This document shows positions 15,771 to 25,642 of a stretch of 64,000 nucleotides of DNA, piece by piece. Position 1 is the first letter of the stretch; every line of letters begins with the position of its first letter. The notes below the pieces were generated by a model that did no database searches, was not told where the DNA came from, and saw only the letters and a program-made list of their open reading frames with translations. The translations under genes and the position numbers were made by a program. This DNA comes from Acinetobacter pittii ATCC 19004 = CIP 70.29 (GTDB lineage: Bacteria; Pseudomonadota; Gammaproteobacteria; Pseudomonadales; Moraxellaceae), in the NCBI RefSeq assembly GCF_000369045.1, contig NZ_KB849790.1, forward strand, positions 186,001 through 250,000, read 5' to 3'.

Positions 15771-16715
15771 ATGGATGCACTAAGTAAATTTTTTGATGAT
15801 ATTCACCTTAATAAGTCTGAATACATCTATTTAAAAGCACAAGGAGAATGGGCTTTTAAAACACAAGATCAATCTGCTTTACTTGCCTATATTGTTTTAA
15901 CTGGTTCAGTATATATTCAACTTAATGCGTCAGAAAAAATAATTGCGACAGCTGGTGATATTATTTTAATTCCTTCTGGAAAGGCACATAATGCCACCGA
16001 CTCAAAATCAACAGCAACTAAATTAGTAGATTCATTAGATATTACTTCGCTTTTTAACGGTCATAGACAAGACGCAATTGAATTTGGTACCTCCTCTCCT
16101 AATAAAACCTTATTACTGTGTTTGCGCTGTCAGATTGATACTCATATGGCAGGCCCTTTGATTAATGCATTGCCTTCGATCATGCATATTCAACACGAAA
16201 ATCAAACCAACCCACCAGAATGGCTACAAATTGGGCTTTATTTTTTAGCAATTGAAACTCAAAAAATCAGGCCGGGACATGACAAAATTATTGATCATTT
16301 AGTCAGTATTCTTCTCATTGAGTGCATCCGTGATCACGTTCAACAAATGACAGATCAACAAAACTGGCTAAGTGCGTTAACCCATCCTGAATTAAGTAAT
16401 GCCCTATCTGCTATTCACAGCCAACCAGAAGTCGCTTGGACAGTTGAGTCTTTAGCAGAACAATGCTGTATGTCACGGTCCAAATTCGCAAATCTATTTA
16501 ATAGTATTATTGGGGAACCACCTCTAACTTATTTGCAACATTACCGTTTTCGTTTAGCAAGTCAGTACTTACGCACAAGTAATTTTTCAATTCAGCAAAT
16601 ATCAAACAAAGTCGGCTATTCATCCGAGACTGCTTTTAGTCAGGCCTTTAAAAGAATTTTTGATTTATCACCCAAACAATATCGACAGCAATATATCGAA
16701 CATCATCTCGATTAA
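15771..16715 (+). CDS. alkR: AraC-family transcriptional regulator AlkR
   Basis: About 314 residues: an N-terminal cupin-like sensing domain (GDIILIPSGKAHNA) and a C-terminal double helix-turn-helix of the AraC/XylS type (PEVAWTVESLAEQCCMSRSKF, then IQQISNKVGYSSETAFSQAFKRIF). In Acinetobacter, AlkR activates alkM in response to alkanes. It is divergent from alkM across a gap of about 180 bp that must hold its operator. An ATG at 15753 would add six residues, but it is only about six bases from the predicted transcription start. Identity as AlkR rests on family plus synteny. Confidence 0.88.
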   Translation: MDALSKFFDDIHLNKSEYIYLKAQGEWAFKTQDQSALLAYIVLTGSVYIQLNASEKIIATAGDIILIPSGKAHNATDSKSTATKLVDSLDITSLFNGHRQDAIEFGTSSPNKTLLLCLRCQIDTHMAGPLINALPSIMHIQHENQTNPPEWLQIGLYFLAIETQKIRPGHDKIIDHLVSILLIECIRDHVQQMTDQQNWLSALTHPELSNALSAIHSQPEVAWTVESLAEQCCMSRSKFANLFNSIIGEPPLTYLQHYRFRLASQYLRTSNFSIQQISNKVGYSSETAFSQAFKRIFDLSPKQYRQQYIEHHLD

Positions 16716-16723
16716 TAGAAAAT

Positions 16724-16749
16724 AAAAAAAGCGCCGAAGCGCTTTTTTT
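16724..16749. terminator. Bidirectional terminator between alkR and ppiD
   Basis: Seven A, GCGC, loop CGAA, GCGC, seven T. It serves the convergent alkR and ppiD transcripts. Confidence 0.88.
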
Positions 16750-16763
16750 ATTTGATCAAATTA

Positions 16764-18629
16764 TTATTTAATTTTTGCATGTGATTTTAAATATTGGCTG
16801 TAATCTTCCAATATTTGTTGACCACGAGATTGACGATAAAGTTGTTTTAGCTGTTGTAATTGATCAGCAGGAATAGCATTAGCGGCTGATGAATTTACAT
16901 TTGAAACTGCAACAACTACCAGTTCATTTGGCAAGTTTGCTGTTGTAACAGACCACATACCCGGTTTAGGGGTAGCTAAGCTAAATGCAGCACGTTCAAT
17001 TTCGCGTTTTAAACCTTGTGATCGAGTAAACACACCAGCTGACTCAAATGCGACTTTGTTTTTAGCAACCACTTGGTCTGCAGGTTGAGTTTTAAACTCA
17101 GTCAACATGGTAGCAATTTTTGCTTGGGCTGCTTTACGCGCTTTTGCATCGATAACTTTGGCTTTTGCTTCATTCATCGCTTGCGCTAATGGTTTTACAC
17201 CAGCTGCGTGGTAATCACGCACTTTAATCCATACCGTATCACCATTTGCTAACTGAATATTAGATGATGCATTACGGTCTCCATTTTTCACATCATCATT
17301 AAATAACTTAATTTTGACACTTGGATCACTTAAATATGGGTTTTGAGTTGCTAAAGTTACACCATTCAATGATTCAACTTTTGCACCTTTTACTTCTTGT
17401 ACAACAGCTTCTAAAGAATCATTACCAACAATTGTTTCATTCAAACTGTTTACAGCATCTGAATAAACCGTAGCAACCTTATTCTTTTCAACCTCAGCCG
17501 TTAAACGCGCTTTCTCAGCTTCAAATGAAGGGATTTGGTTAGCTTGAGTTTCTGCTTCAATAATATGGTAACCATATTGTGTTTTTACTGGCTGCGAAAC
17601 TTGTCCATTTTTCAAACTTAAAACAGTTTTATCAAATGCATCCGAGAAAACACCTGGAGCATATGCTTCAACTAAACCACCTTTTGCTTTTGAACTAGGG
17701 TCTTCAGAGAACTGCGATGCAGCTTGTGCAAACGATAGACCACTCTGAATTTTCGCATAAACTTCTTTTGCAAGTTTTTGAGCAGCTGCATCATCACGAG
17801 CATCAGTAGTAATTAAAATATGCTTTACAGTTCGTTTAGCATCTTTTTTCTGAGTTTCAACAAACTTTGCATAAGCTTGCTGAAGTTCAGCTTCAGTTGC
17901 AGGAGCTGGTTTAGCCATCATTGATGGAGATAAGACAACATAATCAACATCAACCGAAGCCTGTTGCTTAAATTCATTTTGATGCTTGTTATAGTAATCT
18001 GTAGCTTCTTGATTAGATGCAGTTAAACCTGTTTTGTAAGCATCTAATTTAATACTAGCTAAATGTAACGTACGTTGTTCAGTTTGCAAATTCGCAATTT
18101 GCATTAGATCAACTTTGCTTACTAAAGAGTAATCAGCAAAGGTTGACGTTAACATTTTCAAAGCATGATCTTGACGTAGGCTTGCTATTAAACCCTGACT
18201 CGTCATGCCAATAGAACGTAAGTAATTTTCATAGAGTTTTTGTGAGAATTGACCATTCTCTTGCAAACTAGGCTGCTGAGCTAACATTTGCTCAATTTGA
18301 GCATCACTCAAAGAGATACCTAATTTTTCTGCTTGCTGTATTAATAGATTACGTGACACCAAAATATCGAGTGCCTTAGCCTGAATGACAGGCAAATTAA
18401 GTAAACTTTCATCCCCTTTAACAGCAGCTAAATATTGTTCTTTGTAAGACTGAGTTAAAGTTTCAAGGTCTTTTTTAGATATTTCTTGGCCGTTTACTGT
18501 TTTTGCAACATCAGCCTTGTTTCCCCTATTAAAATATCCTTCAATACCTACAAGTGCTAAAGGGGTCAAAAACAAAATTAGAAGGACTTTGCCGAGCCAA
18601 CCCTTAATGACTGTACGAAACGATTCCAT
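16764..18629 (-). CDS. ppiD: PpiD-type periplasmic chaperone (SurA N-like and parvulin domains)
   Basis: A 621-residue membrane-anchored folding factor: a cytoplasmic N-tip, one transmembrane helix (about 13-33), a SurA_N-type chaperone region (about 35-220), and a parvulin domain (about 265-360, starting VKHILITTD and including EDPSSKAKGGLVE and YGYHIIE), then a C-terminal domain. E. coli PpiD is 623 residues with the same plan and helps newly exported outer membrane proteins at the Sec translocon. It follows hupB on the same strand, as hupB-ppiD does in E. coli, but a strong terminator sits between them, so it likely has its own promoter. Confidence 0.92.
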   Translation of the reverse strand: MESFRTVIKGWLGKVLLILFLTPLALVGIEGYFNRGNKADVAKTVNGQEISKKDLETLTQSYKEQYLAAVKGDESLLNLPVIQAKALDILVSRNLLIQQAEKLGISLSDAQIEQMLAQQPSLQENGQFSQKLYENYLRSIGMTSQGLIASLRQDHALKMLTSTFADYSLVSKVDLMQIANLQTEQRTLHLASIKLDAYKTGLTASNQEATDYYNKHQNEFKQQASVDVDYVVLSPSMMAKPAPATEAELQQAYAKFVETQKKDAKRTVKHILITTDARDDAAAQKLAKEVYAKIQSGLSFAQAASQFSEDPSSKAKGGLVEAYAPGVFSDAFDKTVLSLKNGQVSQPVKTQYGYHIIEAETQANQIPSFEAEKARLTAEVEKNKVATVYSDAVNSLNETIVGNDSLEAVVQEVKGAKVESLNGVTLATQNPYLSDPSVKIKLFNDDVKNGDRNASSNIQLANGDTVWIKVRDYHAAGVKPLAQAMNEAKAKVIDAKARKAAQAKIATMLTEFKTQPADQVVAKNKVAFESAGVFTRSQGLKREIERAAFSLATPKPGMWSVTTANLPNELVVVAVSNVNSSAANAIPADQLQQLKQLYRQSRGQQILEDYSQYLKSHAKIK

Positions 18630-18718
18630 AAGTATTCCAATATTTTATTTCGAGGAGAATTTTAACTGAAAAACCACAATCAATGAATGAGCAATATTGG
18701 TCAATTCAGATATTTAAT

Positions 18719-18746
18719 AAAAAACGCGCCTATATTGGCGCGTTTA
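18719..18746 (-). terminator. Intrinsic terminator after hupB
   Basis: Stem ACGCGCC / GGCGCGT with loop TATATT, flanked by A-rich and T-rich sequence; it directly follows the HU gene in the minus-strand direction. Confidence 0.8.
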
Positions 18747-18760
18747 TTCATCTTAAAAGA

Positions 18761-19033
18761 TTAAGCTACTGAATCTTTAAGACCTTTACCAGCTTTAAAG
18801 CTAGGTACTTTAGTTGCTTTAATTTGAAGCTCTTCACCAGTTTTAGGGTTACGACCAGTGCGTGCAGCACGTTCTTTAACACTGAAAGTACCAAAACCAA
18901 CTAAAGTTACTGTGTCACCTTTTTTAAGTGCTTCAGTAATTGACGCAATTGTCGCATCGAGTGCCTTGCCTGCATCAGTCTTAGATACTCCCCCTTTTTC
19001 AGCAATTGCATCGATTAATTCTGATTTATTCAT
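18761..19033 (-). CDS. hupB: HU-family DNA-binding protein
   Basis: A 90-residue nucleoid protein: [13 protein letters not shown] at the start, the [18 protein letters not shown] beta-arm with the Arg-Asn-Pro tip, and a Lys-rich C-terminus. HU binds and bends DNA without strong sequence preference and compacts the nucleoid. It lies upstream of ppiD on the same strand, as in E. coli. An ATG with a weak AGAGGA site precedes it. Note a second family member (ihfB) at the right edge of the window. Confidence 0.96.
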   Translation of the reverse strand: MNKSELIDAIAEKGGVSKTDAGKALDATIASITEALKKGDTVTLVGFGTFSVKERAARTGRNPKTGEELQIKATKVPSFKAGKGLKDSVA

Positions 19034-19202
19034 GAATAAAACATCCTCTTAATATCGTTTGTTTAAGGTCCAAGGCTATAGTTTAAAAGGCCATGACGCC
19101 TTTATAGCAATGCTTTAGGGGAAAACGCAATACTAGAGCAGGGCTTTTAGCAAAAATAAATGCTAAAAAACTGTTATATATTTGCTAAATCCCAACATTT
19201 TT

Positions 19203-19658
19203 TTACTTTTTATTCAATTTTTCTTTCAAATGTTGATTTTCTTCTATTAAAGCATCCACCTTAATATGCAGTTGTACAAGCAGCTGTTCGATGTGTTGCA
19301 AATCCTTCGGCGTCACCAACCCAATACGGTTTAAAGAGTGATTAACACTCGTATCAAGAATCTTTTCTACTCTGTCTTTTGTTTCAGATACAGATTCTTT
19401 TGCTTTTTCTGTGACCTTGCCAACAGTATTGTCTGCCAAGTCTCCAGTTTTTGATTCTAGCTCCTCACCCACTTTAACCAAAGAATCAAAGAGCTTATTT
19501 CCCTCTTCTTCCGCACGTGAAAAAGCACCAAGTCCTGCTAGCCAAATTTGCTTAGTATACTTCCTAAAATCTAAAGCTGATTTTCTTGAACTTTTTGATT
19601 TTAATTTATTTTTTTCTTCCGACTCTTCTATCTGGGTATCTGTATTTGCATTATCCAT
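19203..19658 (-). CDS. Phasin-family (PHA granule-associated-like) protein
   Basis: A 151-residue, Lys/Glu-rich helical protein with no signal peptide. The segment RKYTKQIWLAGLGAFSRAEEEGNKLF is the hallmark of the PF05597-type granule-associated phasins (PhaF/PhaI-like), followed by a long amphipathic helix and a C-terminal coiled-coil-like region (about 120-150). Phasins coat polyhydroxyalkanoate granules, but no PHA synthase is visible here, so a more general stress or membrane role is possible. Upstream of hupB on the same strand with a 170-bp gap. Confidence 0.82.
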   Translation of the reverse strand: MDNANTDTQIEESEEKNKLKSKSSRKSALDFRKYTKQIWLAGLGAFSRAEEEGNKLFDSLVKVGEELESKTGDLADNTVGKVTEKAKESVSETKDRVEKILDTSVNHSLNRIGLVTPKDLQHIEQLLVQLHIKVDALIEENQHLKEKLNKK

Positions 19659-19866
19659 TAATCTAAACTCCTAATCAGATGAGAGAAATGATGACTGATT
19701 TGACCACAAAATATTTCTATAATATCAAAGTAAAGACTTGATCCATTTACAAAACTGTTCTACAAAGCAAATAAGTCATGTAAATATATTTAACACGACA
19801 TTGTGTTAAGTTTGGGATAGGATGTCCCATTCTTCAGTTAATTGCTATTTCTAAGGATAAACTTTT

Positions 19867-20514
19867 ATGAGTGAAACGCAACAAAGACAAAAACATCCGC
19901 GTCTGTTGCTGAATATTGTTCTAATTATTTTAGAAACTTTTTTTTCATTTATTCTCACCCACGATGGTGCCCTTCGCTTGCAAGCGAAAAAGTTTATTTT
20001 GAACAAAACAACGATTCGTATTAATAGCTATTTACCTTTCTTTGACTTCTATGTTCAATTTACAGAAAAAGGTTTGTTATTCGATATTCACTCTTTTGAT
20101 AGACGTATTGATCTTGAGATCAATAGTACGCTTATCGATTTAATTAAAATTTTTGGCTTTTCTAACCAACGCAGCCTTAAAAATATGCGTATTGATGGTG
20201 ATGAGGAAACGAAAAAGGAACTTCTAGATTTAATTTCTCATTTAACTCTTCCAAAATTGTTAGTTGACTGGAAACAGTGGTTTAACACTTCAGATGATGA
20301 GGCTGAAACCCTTGCTTCACGTAAACGGATCGCTCCATTACTTGAGAAAATTGATCAACAAAGATCAGAGATCAACTCCCTTCACGTAGAAATTAAACAA
20401 TATCAAAATCGAATTACTCGCTTACAACGACGTCAACGAAATATTAACTTCTCCTTTGGTATAATTAGCCTAATATTTATTGTTTATTTCATATATAATT
20501 TGTGGGTTGCCTAA
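19867..20514 (+). CDS. UbiJ-like (SCP2 fold) protein with C-terminal coiled coil and membrane anchor
   Basis: A 215-residue protein. Residues about 20-125 follow the pattern of UbiJ: a hydrophobic LETFFSFIL helix, then a segment ending ...DGDEETKKELLDL, equivalent to the GDAELA block of UbiJ. Residues about 155-195 form a coiled coil (EKIDQQRSEINSLH), and the last 20 residues are a transmembrane helix (FGIISLIFIVYFIY). UbiJ binds ubiquinone intermediates through its SCP2 lipid-binding domain. The similarity is by pattern, not by a search, so homology is tentative. Divergent from the phasin gene; no clear operon partner. A role in lipid or quinone handling at the membrane is an inference. Confidence 0.5.
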   Translation: MSETQQRQKHPRLLLNIVLIILETFFSFILTHDGALRLQAKKFILNKTTIRINSYLPFFDFYVQFTEKGLLFDIHSFDRRIDLEINSTLIDLIKIFGFSNQRSLKNMRIDGDEETKKELLDLISHLTLPKLLVDWKQWFNTSDDEAETLASRKRIAPLLEKIDQQRSEINSLHVEIKQYQNRITRLQRRQRNINFSFGIISLIFIVYFIYNLWVA

Positions 20515-20561
20515 TTTATTTTTCTATTTTGTTCCTACACTTGAATTAAAAATAAAAAAAC

Positions 20562-20590
20562 TTGACTATTTTAGTCGGGATTCATAAAAT
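20562..20590 (+). promoter_or_regulatory. iscR promoter with IscR type-1-like operator
   Basis: -35 TTGACT (20562-20567) and -10 TAAAAT (20585-20590), 17-bp spacing. The sequence TTGACTATTTTAGTCGGGAT (20562-20581) matches the type-1 site bound by [2Fe-2S]-IscR in the E. coli isc promoter, so the operon is probably autorepressed when iron-sulfur clusters are sufficient. Confidence 0.8.
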
Positions 20591-20623
20591 CCTATTATCT
20601 AGTCTTAACATGTGTATCGAATC

Positions 20624-21097
20624 ATGCGCCTTACAACTCGCGGTCGCTACGCAGTGACTGCTCTACTTGATTTAGCTTTGCAGCCAACTGAACAAACGAT
20701 CACGCTCGCCGAAATTGCCGCACGCCAATCCATTTCAGTTGCTTATTTAGAACAGTTATTCGCAAAACTTAAGCGTCATGGGTTAGTTTCTAGTGTTCGT
20801 GGTGCAAATGGTGGTTACCATTTGGCTCGAAATGCTGATGAAATTACTGTGTTAGAAATTATTGAAGCTGTAAATGAAACGGTTGATGCAACACGTTGTG
20901 ATCATAAAGGTAACTGCCAAAATGGTGCAATGTGTCTCACTCACGATTTATGGCAAGAACTCTCTCATCATATTGCCGACTATTTAGCAAAAATCTCTCT
21001 TGCCGACCTCATTAGCCGAGACAACGTTCAAACTGTTGCATTACGCCAAAATGTGACTGGCACAGATTCAGCTCTTTTATCGGGTACAGGTATTTGA
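20624..21097 (+). CDS. iscR: Iron-sulfur cluster regulator IscR
   Basis: 157 residues of the Rrf2 family: winged helix-turn-helix ([18 protein letters not shown] at the start), then the cluster-binding loop with Cys92, Cys98, Cys104 and His107, exactly the E. coli ligand pattern. IscR bound to a [2Fe-2S] cluster represses isc. The start is the ATG at 20624; an upstream in-frame GTG at 20612 gives a non-family extension. It is the first gene of iscRSUA-hscBA-fdx, and iscS begins one base after its stop. Confidence 0.97.
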   Translation: MRLTTRGRYAVTALLDLALQPTEQTITLAEIAARQSISVAYLEQLFAKLKRHGLVSSVRGANGGYHLARNADEITVLEIIEAVNETVDATRCDHKGNCQNGAMCLTHDLWQELSHHIADYLAKISLADLISRDNVQTVALRQNVTGTDSALLSGTGI

Positions 21098-21098
21098 T

Positions 21099-22316
21099 AT
21101 GAAACGTCCAATTTATCTTGATTACGCAGCAACCACTCCAGTAGATCCGCAAGTTGCAGAACGTATGATGGAGTGTTTAACTTTCGACGGTACCTTTGGT
21201 AATGCTGCGTCTCGTTCGCACGCTTATGGCTGGCAGGCAGAAGAAAAAGTTGAATATGCACGTGAGCAAGTAGCAAATTTAATTAAAGCTGATCCACGTG
21301 AAATCGTTTGGACTTCTGGTGCAACTGAATCAGATAACCTTGCCCTTAAAGGTGTGGCTCAATTCTATGCATCTAAAGGCAAACATATCATTACAAGTAA
21401 AATTGAACACAAAGCTGTTCTAGATCCTTGTCGTGAATTAGAAGAACAAGGTTTTGAAATTACTTATTTAGAGCCAGAACCACAAACAGGTTTAATCACT
21501 CCTGAAATGGTTAAGGCTGCCCTTCGCCCAGATACTATTCTTGTTTCTCTTATGATGGTAAACAATGAAATTGGTACAGTTACAGATGTAGCGGCGATTG
21601 GTGAATTGACACGTGCCAACAAAACATTTTTCCACGTAGATGCAGCGCAAGCAGCTGGTAAAGTTGATATCGACTTATCTACAATGAAAATTGACCTTAT
21701 GAGTTTCTCTGCTCATAAAATTTATGGTCCAAAAGGTATCGGCGCATTATATGTACGTCGTAGCCCACGTGTTCGCCTAAAAGCACAAATCCATGGTGGT
21801 GGTCATGAACGTGGTATGCGTTCTGGTACTTTGGCTACTCACCAAATCGTTGGTATGGGTGAAGCTTTTGAGATTGCAGGCAAAACAATGCATGCAGAAC
21901 AAGAGCGTCTCCGTAAACTTCGTGACAAACTTTGGAACGGTCTACAAGACCTTGAACAAGTGTTCTTAAATGGTCACCCAACTCAAAACGTTGCAAACTA
22001 TTTAAATGTTAGCTTCAACTTTGTTGAAGGTGAATCTTTAATGATGTCGCTTAAAGATGCTGCAGTATCAAGTGGTTCTGCTTGTACTTCTGCAACTTTA
22101 GAGCCTTCATATGTTCTTCGCGCATTAGGTTTATCTGATGAGCTAGCACACAGCTCAATCCGCTTTAGTTTTGGTAAATACACAACTGAAGAAGACATTG
22201 ACCACGTGCTTACAATTACCAAAGCCGCTGTTGAGAAATTACGTGAACTTTCTCCGCTTTGGGATATGTACAAAGAAGGTATCGATCTTTCTACAGTTGA
22301 ATGGGCAGAACACTAA
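21099..22316 (+). CDS. iscS: Cysteine desulfurase IscS
   Basis: A 405-residue PLP enzyme that takes sulfur from L-cysteine and passes it as persulfide to IscU, TusA and others. PLP lysine is Lys207 in [10 protein letters not shown]; the mobile catalytic Cys is Cys329 in SSGSACTS. Length and motifs match IscS rather than SufS. It starts 1 bp after iscR and its stop codon is inside a 10-bp hairpin that precedes iscU. Confidence 0.98.
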   Translation: MKRPIYLDYAATTPVDPQVAERMMECLTFDGTFGNAASRSHAYGWQAEEKVEYAREQVANLIKADPREIVWTSGATESDNLALKGVAQFYASKGKHIITSKIEHKAVLDPCRELEEQGFEITYLEPEPQTGLITPEMVKAALRPDTILVSLMMVNNEIGTVTDVAAIGELTRANKTFFHVDAAQAAGKVDIDLSTMKIDLMSFSAHKIYGPKGIGALYVRRSPRVRLKAQIHGGGHERGMRSGTLATHQIVGMGEAFEIAGKTMHAEQERLRKLRDKLWNGLQDLEQVFLNGHPTQNVANYLNVSFNFVEGESLMMSLKDAAVSSGSACTSATLEPSYVLRALGLSDELAHSSIRFSFGKYTTEEDIDHVLTITKAAVEKLRELSPLWDMYKEGIDLSTVEWAEH

Positions 22317-22333
22317 TTATTGAAATTAGTGTT
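22309..22333 (+). repeat. Hairpin at the iscS-iscU junction
   Basis: A 10-bp perfect stem (AACACTAATT / AATTAGTGTT) with loop ATTGA spans the iscS stop codon and is followed by TTTT. It could be a partial terminator, an mRNA-stability end or a regulatory element for separate levels of iscRS and iscUA. Confidence 0.6.
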
Positions 22334-22382
22334 TTAACCCTCATATTAATATTAGGCTGACCCCGAGGTTTGGAGAAGCGAA

Positions 22383-22769
22383 ATGGCTTATAGCGAAAAG
22401 GTAATTGATCATTACGAAAACCCACGTAATGTTGGTGTTTTAGATAAAAACTCTGAAAATGTTGGTACAGGCATGGTCGGTGCACCTGCATGTGGCGACG
22501 TGATGCGTTTGCAAATTCAGGTAAATGATAGTGGTGTGATTGAAGAAGCACGCTTCAAAACTTATGGTTGTGGTTCTGCAATTGCATCAAGCTCACTTGT
22601 AACTGAATGGTTAAAAGGTAAGACTCTTGATGAAGCTCAAGCGATCAAAAATATTGATATCGCAACTGAGCTTGCTCTTCCTCCAGTAAAAGTTCACTGC
22701 TCTGTACTAGCTGAAGATGCAATTAAAGCTGCGATTGATGATTACCGCAGTAAAAAATCTAAAGCTTAA
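22383..22769 (+). CDS. iscU: Iron-sulfur cluster scaffold IscU
   Basis: A 128-residue scaffold that assembles [2Fe-2S] and [4Fe-4S] clusters. Ligands Cys37, Asp39, Cys63, His105 and Cys106 are all visible (ACGDVM, YGCGSA, KVHCSV), with the HscA-recognition LPPVK motif at 99-103. A good GGAGAAG ribosome binding site precedes the ATG. Confidence 0.98.
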   Translation: MAYSEKVIDHYENPRNVGVLDKNSENVGTGMVGAPACGDVMRLQIQVNDSGVIEEARFKTYGCGSAIASSSLVTEWLKGKTLDEAQAIKNIDIATELALPPVKVHCSVLAEDAIKAAIDDYRSKKSKA

Positions 22770-22799
22770 TTTGTTACCATTGTAAACGTTGGAGTTTTC

Positions 22800-23120
22800 A
22801 TGATTCATTTAACTGAAAATGCTGCGACTCATATTAGCAATTACCTTAAAAATCGAGGTAAGGGTGAAGGCATTCGCGTGGGTGTGAAAACTTCTGGTTG
22901 TTCTGGGTTGGCTTATGTTCTCGAATTTGTTGATTCTGTCGATGAACATGACCAAGTTTTCGAACAATTTGGCGTTAAGGTTTTTGTAGATCCAAAAAGT
23001 CTTGTCTATTTAGAAGGCTTAGAAATGGATTACGTAAAGAATGGCCTTAACGAAGGGTTCGAATTTAACAATCCCAACAAAAAAGGTGAATGTGGTTGCG
23101 GTGAGTCTTTCACTGTATAA
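22800..23120 (+). CDS. iscA: A-type iron-sulfur carrier IscA
   Basis: A 106-residue carrier with Cys34 in SGCSGLAY and Cys98/Cys100 in GECGCGESF, the three conserved cysteines of A-type carriers. It moves clusters from IscU to apo-targets. Thirty bp after iscU, with a GGAG site upstream; a 13-bp hairpin follows it before hscB. Confidence 0.97.
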   Translation: MIHLTENAATHISNYLKNRGKGEGIRVGVKTSGCSGLAYVLEFVDSVDEHDQVFEQFGVKVFVDPKSLVYLEGLEMDYVKNGLNEGFEFNNPNKKGECGCGESFTV

Positions 23121-23144
23121 CTCCCTCTTCTCCTTCCATCCTTT

Positions 23145-23181
23145 CATTAAAACAGTGACTTTTTATAGCACTGTTTTAATG
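23145..23181 (+). repeat. Hairpin between iscA and hscB
   Basis: A 13-bp perfect stem CATTAAAACAGTG / CACTGTTTTAATG with an 11-nt loop, in the 89-bp gap between iscA and hscB. There is no clear T-run after it, so read-through is expected. It probably marks an mRNA processing or stability boundary separating iscRSUA from hscBA-fdx. Confidence 0.6.
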
Positions 23182-23209
23182 TATTTAATTAATGTGGACC
23201 TCCTTTCTA

Positions 23210-23728
23210 ATGAATCATTTTGAGTTGTTCAATTTACCCGTAGAACTCGATATCGATTTGGCAAGCTTAAAATCTAGTTTCTTAAGTTTGCAACAGCAAT
23301 ATCACCCAGATAAAGCAGAAGATAAAGATCAGGCATTGATCAAATCAAGTGAAATCAATCAAGCTTTTAAAGTACTTTCGCAAGTAGATAGCCGTGCTGC
23401 TTATCTATTAGCGTTAAAAAAGCAAGATCATCACCTCGATCAATCCATTAGTGATTTTGAGTTCCTACAATCAGCTCTAGAGCTTCGTGAGCAACTTGAT
23501 GAAGCAACTTCACAAGAGCATTTAAGTACTCTTAAGCAAGAAGTTTTTCAGTGGATTGAGGGCTTAGTTCGCGAATTTAAAATTGACTACTCAGATGAAG
23601 ATTGGGGCGAAGCTCGAGATACTGTACGTAAATTACGTTTCTTTCAGCGCGTTCTTAACGATATTGAAAAAGCAGAAGATCAACTGTTGGATGATGAAGA
23701 CAACTTTGATTTAGATGATGATTTTTAA
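23210..23728 (+). CDS. hscB: Iron-sulfur co-chaperone HscB
   Basis: 172 residues: J domain with HPD at 32-34 followed by a C-terminal helical domain that binds IscU. It stimulates the ATPase of HscA and targets IscU to it. The start is the ATG at 23210, giving MNHFELF and the usual length; a longer frame begins 18 nt earlier. Confidence 0.95.
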   Translation: MNHFELFNLPVELDIDLASLKSSFLSLQQQYHPDKAEDKDQALIKSSEINQAFKVLSQVDSRAAYLLALKKQDHHLDQSISDFEFLQSALELREQLDEATSQEHLSTLKQEVFQWIEGLVREFKIDYSDEDWGEARDTVRKLRFFQRVLNDIEKAEDQLLDDEDNFDLDDDF

Positions 23729-23765
23729 TTTGCTTTTTCCAATTTATATTCAAAGGATTTAACTC

Positions 23766-25625
23766 ATGGCACTTTTGCAAATTGCTGAACCGGGTCAATC
23801 CAGTGCCCCACATGAACACCGCATTGCGATTGGTATCGACCTAGGAACAACACATTCTTTAGTTGCGACAGTGTTATCAGGCAAACCAAAAGTCCTTAAC
23901 GACGAAAAAGAAAGAAGACTTCTTCCTTCTATTGTGCATTATGGAAATGATGACACTCATTATGGTGAAGAAGCGAAACCTTTCATTATTGCTGATCCCA
24001 AAAATACAATTGTTTCTGTAAAGCGTTTTATGGGACGCTCAAAAGCAGATATCAAATTTCAACACCCGTATGAATTAGTGGGTTCTGAAAATGAGATGCC
24101 AGCTTTCGAGACACGTTCTGGCCGCAAAACACCTGTTGAAATTTCAGCTGAAATTTTAAAACAACTAAAAGAACGTGCTGAATCAAGCTTACAAAACCCA
24201 GTAAATGGAGCGGTAATTACTGTTCCAGCCTATTTTGATGAAGCACAACGTCAAGCAACACGTGATGCTGCACAGCTGGCTGGTTTGAATGTATTACGCC
24301 TATTAAATGAGCCAACTGCTGCTGCTGTGGCTTATGGTTTAGATCAAGAAACAAATTTAGCTACAGATCATAACTATGTGATTTATGATCTAGGTGGTGG
24401 TACTTTCGACGTATCAATCTTACGTTTTTCACAAGGTGTCTTTGAAGTATTAGCTACAGGTGGTCATACTGCTTTAGGTGGTGATGATTTAGATCGTCTC
24501 ATTGTTAAGTGGGCTAAAAAACAATTAAATATTGATACGCTAAGTGATGAAAGCTATGCAGTATTTATTGTTGCTGCTCGCCAAGCGAAAGAACAACTCT
24601 CTACACAAGAATCAGTTCAATTAAAACTACTTGAAAATGTACTAACACTTGATCGCTCAACCTTTGAGAGCATTATTCAAGTTGCTTTAGACAAAACAAT
24701 CAGTGTTTGCAAACGTGTTTTACGTGATGCAAAACTTGAATTATCAGATATTCAAAATGTTGTTTTAGTTGGTGGTTCTACCCGTTCGTATGCTGTTCAG
24801 CAAGCAGTTCGCAATGTATTTAACCAAGAACCACTTTGCACAATTAATCCTGATGAAGTAGTAGCGATTGGTGCTTCTATTACAGCCAATCAATTAATTG
24901 GAAACAGCCAAGACGGCTCGCTACTTTTAGATGTTACTCCTCTTTCTCTTGGCTTAGAAACCATGGGTGGATTAGTAGAACGTCTTATTTCTCGTAATAC
25001 AGCTATTCCGGTTGCTCGCCGCCAAGAGTTTACTACTTATCAAGATGGCCAAACTGCCATGCTGATTCATGTAGTTCAAGGTGAAAGAGATTTAGTCGAA
25101 CACTGCCGATCGTTAGGAAGGTTCGTTCTTCATGGCATTCCTCCAATGACTGCTGGTCAAGCACGTATTGAAGTTACCTTTCAGGTAGATGCAGACGGCT
25201 TACTTACTGTTTCAGCTCGTGAAACAACTTCAGGCGTACAAGCTCAAATTGATATTAAACCATCTTATGGTTTATCAGAGTCTGACACTGAACGCTTATT
25301 AATTGAAGGTTTTCAACACGCAGAAGAAGACAAAAATCTGCGTCATTTAAAAGAAACCAAAGTTGAAGCTCAACGTGAGCTTGAAGCATTAGAACAAGCT
25401 TTAAAAGTGGATGCTGATTTACTCAATGCTGAGCAGCTCGAAGCACTTAAGACCGCTGAAAATATGCTGAAAGTACAACTTGATGGCAATGATATTCAAG
25501 CGATTGAAAAATCTGTAGAACAACTTAAAGTACATAGTGATGCTTTTGCTGCACTACGTATGAATCGACATATTGACCACGCCTTAAAAGGTACAAAACT
25601 TGAAGATTGGTCAAATTCAAACTAA
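23766..25625 (+). CDS. hscA: Fe-S cluster assembly Hsp70 chaperone HscA
   Basis: A 619-residue specialised Hsp70. Nucleotide-binding domain begins at about residue 20 with [19 protein letters not shown] and [12 protein letters not shown] are present; the substrate domain follows [14 protein letters not shown]. It uses ATP to help release clusters from IscU. HscA differs from DnaK in lacking a long acidic C-terminus, as seen here. It follows hscB after 37 bp. Confidence 0.97.
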   Translation: MALLQIAEPGQSSAPHEHRIAIGIDLGTTHSLVATVLSGKPKVLNDEKERRLLPSIVHYGNDDTHYGEEAKPFIIADPKNTIVSVKRFMGRSKADIKFQHPYELVGSENEMPAFETRSGRKTPVEISAEILKQLKERAESSLQNPVNGAVITVPAYFDEAQRQATRDAAQLAGLNVLRLLNEPTAAAVAYGLDQETNLATDHNYVIYDLGGGTFDVSILRFSQGVFEVLATGGHTALGGDDLDRLIVKWAKKQLNIDTLSDESYAVFIVAARQAKEQLSTQESVQLKLLENVLTLDRSTFESIIQVALDKTISVCKRVLRDAKLELSDIQNVVLVGGSTRSYAVQQAVRNVFNQEPLCTINPDEVVAIGASITANQLIGNSQDGSLLLDVTPLSLGLETMGGLVERLISRNTAIPVARRQEFTTYQDGQTAMLIHVVQGERDLVEHCRSLGRFVLHGIPPMTAGQARIEVTFQVDADGLLTVSARETTSGVQAQIDIKPSYGLSESDTERLLIEGFQHAEEDKNLRHLKETKVEAQRELEALEQALKVDADLLNAEQLEALKTAENMLKVQLDGNDIQAIEKSVEQLKVHSDAFAALRMNRHIDHALKGTKLEDWSNSN

Positions 25626-25642
25626 AGGTATAGGTGATCAAT

